Positions 33,994-36,934 of a DNA stretch of 36,934 bases are shown here, piece by piece. Positions within the stretch are counted from its first letter, which is position 1; each line of letters starts with the position of its first letter. The notes under the pieces were generated by a model. It was not told the DNA's origin. It did no database searches and saw only the letters and a program-made list of their open reading frames with translations. Origin of the DNA: Burkholderiales bacterium (lineage in GTDB: Bacteria > Pseudomonadota > Gammaproteobacteria > Burkholderiales > JAEUOS01); contig JAEUOS010000053.1 in assembly GCA_016790695.1 (NCBI GenBank), positions 1 through 36,934 of the forward strand, read 5' to 3'. Made by a program: the position numbers and the translations under genes.

Positions 33994-35610
33994 ATGCTGC
34001 CGATGCACCGCATTTCCCCGAGAATCGCCTGCGCCCTGCTGTCGCTGCTCGGCGTGCTTGCTCCCGCGGCGGCCGGCGCGCAGGGCATCCTGCGCATCGC
34101 GATGACCGCGGCCGACGTGCCGATTCCGAACGGCCAGACCGACCAGGGTGCCGAGGGCATGCGCTTCATCGGCTACACGATGTTCGATTCCCTGGTGCTG
34201 TGGGACCTGTCGTCGGCCGACAAGCCGACCCGGCTGGTGCCCGGGCTGGCGAGCGAATGGAAGGTCGACGCGAAGGACCGGACGCGCTGGACCTTCCGCA
34301 TCCGCGAGGGCGTGAAGTTCCATGACGGCTCGGCGTTCACCGCGCAGGCGGCGGCGTGGAACTTCGACAAGATCCTCAACAGCGCCGCGCCGCAGTTCGA
34401 CGCCAAGCAGGCGGCCCAGGGCCGCTCGCGCATCCCCTCGGTGAAGTCGGTGCGCGCCGTCGACGAGCGCACGCTCGAGATCGTCACCCACGAGCCCGAC
34501 GCGCTCCTGCCCTATGGCGTGGCCTGGATCGTGATGTCGAGCCCCGCGGCCTGGGAGAAGGCCGGGCGCAACTGGGATGCCTTCACGCGCGCGCCGGCCG
34601 GCACCGGGCCGTGGAAGCTCGAGCGCTACGTGCCGCGCGAGCGCGCCGAACTGGTGCCCAACCGCGACTACTGGGACCGCGCGCGCATCCCGAAGGCCGA
34701 GCGCCTGGTGCTCCTGCCGATGCCCGACCCGCTCGCGCGGGTCGCGGCGCTGCGCTCCGGCCAGGTCGACTGGATCGAGGCGCCGCCGCCGGACGCGATC
34801 GACAGCCTCAAGGGCGCGGGCTTCCGCATCACCAGCAACGTCTATCCGCACGTCTGGCCGTGGCACTTCAGCCGCCTCGACGGCTCGCCGTGGAACGACA
34901 TCCGCGTGCGCAAGGCGGCGAACCTGGCGATCGACCGGGCCGGGATGAAGCGCCTGCTCGGCGGCTACATGGTCGAGGCGCGCGGCATGGTGCCGCCCAA
35001 CAGCCCGTGGTTCGGCAAGCCCGCCTTCGAGGTGCGCTACGACCCCAACGAGGCGCGGCGCCTGATGAAGGAGGCCGGCTACACGAAGGAGAAGCCGCTC
35101 GCGCTCAAGGCGATCATCTCGACCTCGGGCTCCGGCCAAATGCAGCCGCTGGTCATGAACGAGCTGATCCAGCAGAACCTGGCCGAGGTCGGCATCAAGG
35201 TCGAGTTCCTGGTGACGGAATGGAACGCGCTGCTCGCCAACTGGCGCGCCGGCGCCCGCGACGGCAGCACGCGCGGCGCGGCCTCGACCAACTCGTCGTA
35301 CTTCAGCCAGGACCCGTTCACCGCGCTGATCCGCCACCTCGACTCGGGCCTGTTCCCGCCGCGCGGCACCAACTGGGGCTACTACAGCGACCCGGAACTC
35401 GACACCATCTTCAAGGTGATCCGCTACAACTTCGACCCCGAGATCCAGGCGCGCGCGATCGCCCGGGCGCACGAGCGCTTCGTCAACGAGGCGCTGTTCC
35501 TGTTCGTCGCCCACGATGTCGGGCCGCGCGCGATGTCGGCGCGGGTGCGCGGTTTCGTGCAGGCGCAGAACTGGTTCCAGGACCTCTCGCCGGTGACCAT
35601 CGCCCGCTAG
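33994..35610 (+). CDS. Family-5 (DppA/OppA-type) periplasmic substrate-binding protein
   Basis: A 538-residue ABC-importer receptor of the peptide/nickel/opine class (SBP_bac_5). The signal peptide is RIACALLSLLGVLAPAAAGA after a basic start. Typical segments are PGLASEWKVDAKDRTRWTF, FRIREGVKFHDGSAFTAQAA, GTGPWKLERYVP, LVPNRDYWDR and FNDIRVRKA-like SPWNDIRVRKAANLAIDRAG. Its partners (two permeases, two ATPases) are absent. The ATG at 33994 was chosen over one at 33961 that overlaps the upstream gene by ten bases; either leaves the signal peptide intact. Ligand unknown. Confidence 0.93.
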   Translation: MLPMHRISPRIACALLSLLGVLAPAAAGAQGILRIAMTAADVPIPNGQTDQGAEGMRFIGYTMFDSLVLWDLSSADKPTRLVPGLASEWKVDAKDRTRWTFRIREGVKFHDGSAFTAQAAAWNFDKILNSAAPQFDAKQAAQGRSRIPSVKSVRAVDERTLEIVTHEPDALLPYGVAWIVMSSPAAWEKAGRNWDAFTRAPAGTGPWKLERYVPRERAELVPNRDYWDRARIPKAERLVLLPMPDPLARVAALRSGQVDWIEAPPPDAIDSLKGAGFRITSNVYPHVWPWHFSRLDGSPWNDIRVRKAANLAIDRAGMKRLLGGYMVEARGMVPPNSPWFGKPAFEVRYDPNEARRLMKEAGYTKEKPLALKAIISTSGSGQMQPLVMNELIQQNLAEVGIKVEFLVTEWNALLANWRAGARDGSTRGAASTNSSYFSQDPFTALIRHLDSGLFPPRGTNWGYYSDPELDTIFKVIRYNFDPEIQARAIARAHERFVNEALFLFVAHDVGPRAMSARVRGFVQAQNWFQDLSPVTIAR

Positions 35611-35632
35611 ATGCGCGCGCCGGTCGCGCCGC

Positions 35633-36037
35633 CTAGCGCGGCGCGCCGGCGGGCGGGCAGCCGTCCGGCAGGTGCGGCTTGATCAGCGACGATCCGGCGT
35701 GCCCGGGCGCGATGAAGCGCACGCCCCTGCCGACGACCTCGGTCAGGTAGACCCACCAGCCGTCGTCGCGCGAGACCGCGCACGACTCGCTGCACACGAG
35801 GAAGCGCGCGCCGACGTTCTCCAGCAGCGGCGCACCGCCCCAGGCGCAGAAGAAGCCGCGCTCGTCGAGGCGGCGCCGCGCGGCCTCGATGTCGTCGGAC
35901 AGCGGCACCAGGTCGTCGATGAGCACCGCGGCGCGGCGGATGTGGGGCGGGGCGGCGCCCGGCGCGGCTTGCGCCGCGGCGCCGGCGGCGGCCAGCGCGA
36001 CCGCGCTGCCGGCGACGAAACGGGACCAGGCGCGCAT
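35633..36037 (-). CDS. Exported protein of unknown function
   Basis: A 134-residue product not recognised. A signal peptide (MRAWSRFVAGSAVALAAAGA, cut near AAQA) is followed by a mature domain of about 110 residues with four cysteines (FFCAWGG, FLVCSESCAV, DGCPP) and aromatic segments DDGWWVYLTEVVG and VRFIAPGHAGSSL. Cysteine pairing in the periplasm is plausible. It lies 46 bases after the stop of the neighbouring minus-strand binding protein gene, so the two are probably one unit. Confidence 0.65.
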   Translation of the reverse strand: MRAWSRFVAGSAVALAAAGAAAQAAPGAAPPHIRRAAVLIDDLVPLSDDIEAARRRLDERGFFCAWGGAPLLENVGARFLVCSESCAVSRDDGWWVYLTEVVGRGVRFIAPGHAGSSLIKPHLPDGCPPAGAPR

Positions 36038-36083
36038 CGGTGCGGCGCAGGGCGGACCGCGCGCGGCCGCCGGCGCCTGCCTC

Positions 36084-36934
36084 CTAGTCGACCACGCGGT
36101 CGGCGCGCAGGCGCAGGGCCGGGGCGAGCGCCAGCCCGAGCGCACGCGCGGTCCGCGCGTTGATGACGAAGTCGTACTTGTCGGCCTGCTCGATCGGCAG
36201 CTCGCCGGGCTTCGCGCCCTTGAGGATCTTGTGGATCTGCCCGGCGGCGCGCCGGTACAGGTCGTCGCGACTGGGGCCGTAGGCGATCAGCGTGCCGGCG
36301 TCGGCGAACTCCGGCGACCCGGCGACCGCGGCCAGCCGGTGCCGGACCACGAGCTCGCCGATGCGCACGCGCGCGGCGAAGGTGTACGGATCGTCCTGGA
36401 TCAGGACCGCGCGCGCGCCGCTCGCGGCAACCGCATCGAGCGCGGCGTCGAAGTCGCCGAGTGCGCGGAACGTCGCGGTGCTGAAGCCGATCCCGGTGGC
36501 GCGCGTGGCCGCTTCCAGCGCGCGCTGCACAGCGGGCGTGCCCGGATTTGCGGGATTGAGCAGCACCGCGATGCGCGACAGTCCCGGCACCGCCTCGCGC
36601 AGCAGCTCGACGCGCTTGCCGATGAGTTCCGCCGACAGGCTCGCCATGCCGGTGAAGTTGCCGCCCGGGCGCGCGAGGCTCTCGGCCAGGCCGTTGACCA
36701 GCGGGTCGCCGCAGGAGCCGCAGACGATCGGGATCTCGCGCGTCGCCGCGCGCGCGGCCGCGGCCGGCTCGGGCGTCCCGACGAAGATCAGGTCGACCCG
36801 GTTGCGGACGAACTCGTCGATGATCGCCCGGGCCTGCGCGAGGTTCTGGTGGCAGCGGCGCTCGAGCCGGATCTCGCGGCCCGGCGTGAAGCCGTGTTCC
36901 CTGAGCCCGGCATCCAGCGCCGCCTCGCGCGAGG
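36084..36934 (-). CDS. ABC-transporter substrate-binding protein (PF04392 type), 5' end cut off
   Basis: The last 283 codons of a periplasmic-binding-fold protein of the ABC_sub_bind/TrpX-like family; the start lies beyond the right edge. The frame is open to the edge, with DLIFVGTPEPAAAA and IPIVCGSCGDPLVNGLAESL, then GGNFTGMASLSAELIGKR, AVLLNPANPGTPAVQ, FADAGTLIAYGPSRDDLYR and the closing INARTARALGLALAPALRLR. GNxTG and the NxxTAxxLGL end are hallmarks of the family, which binds amino acids or other small ligands. The end LRADRVVD matches the usual LLxRADEVIE. Confidence 0.9.
   Translation of the reverse strand, partial: SREAALDAGLREHGFTPGREIRLERRCHQNLAQARAIIDEFVRNRVDLIFVGTPEPAAAARAATREIPIVCGSCGDPLVNGLAESLARPGGNFTGMASLSAELIGKRVELLREAVPGLSRIAVLLNPANPGTPAVQRALEAATRATGIGFSTATFRALGDFDAALDAVAASGARAVLIQDDPYTFAARVRIGELVVRHRLAAVAGSPEFADAGTLIAYGPSRDDLYRRAAGQIHKILKGAKPGELPIEQADKYDFVINARTARALGLALAPALRLRADRVVD

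Overview
The window is a GC-rich, densely coded stretch of chromosome from what is most likely a betaproteobacterium of the Burkholderiales type. The signs are the yggS/pilT/pilU arrangement, an ilvB-ilvH-ilvC cluster with a small lipoprotein and pssA after it, a linked sigma factor/DUF3619/DUF3106/RDD unit, several Bug (TctC-type) periplasmic binding proteins, and PEP-CTERM surface proteins. No rRNA, tRNA, CRISPR array, insertion sequence or phage gene was recognised.

Layout: 1-1749 carries, on the minus strand, yggS, proC and the start of a Bug protein. pilT and pilU (twitching ATPases) diverge from it at 1838-4077. A glutathione peroxidase follows, then a minus-strand operon of hemJ, a DsbA/kappa-GST-like isomerase and a THUMP RNA methyltransferase (4707-6890). 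Next come a receiver-Ser/Thr kinase fusion (7012-8343), a thiol dioxygenase, and a minus-strand operon of ECF-like sigma factor, one-pass membrane protein, LTxxQ-type periplasmic protein and RDD protein (9086-11448). The branched-chain amino acid genes ilvB, ilvH and ilvC, a small lipoprotein and pssA run on the plus strand (11748-16213).

The part from 16223 to 20746 is catabolic and reads leftward: an odd acyl-CoA dehydrogenase, a D-aminoacylase-like amidohydrolase, a Bug protein and a crotonase. Then come a frameshifted PEP-CTERM gene and leuA. leuA is preceded by an apparently leaderless 28-residue leader peptide with nine leucines and by a compact terminator, an attenuator-like arrangement. 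A CitE-like lyase and a PEP-CTERM SGNH hydrolase follow.

The right third (25608-36934) is accessory metabolism: a class II aldolase, a leftward operon for sugar-acid breakdown (BMP-like protein, IlvD/EDD aldonate dehydratase, Bug protein, RraA-like protein, DHDPS-like enzyme), a rightward set (Bug, second signal-less BMP-like protein, family-5 binding protein) and a leftward pair at the end. The window has eight solute-binding-type genes and no recognisable permease.

Best candidates for something new: (1) the leucine leader and terminator of leuA; (2) the duplicated TTGAGGCTCA element, one copy at the predicted 5' end of the ilv mRNA and the other containing the ilvB ribosome binding site; (3) the sigma/DUF3619/DUF3106 unit, whose architecture resembles a CnrH/CnrY/CnrX-type trans-envelope signalling system; (4) the receiver-kinase fusion with a degenerate receiver; (5) the two signal-less BMP-domain paralogues. 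All functions are inferred from sequence motifs read by eye; no database search was run.
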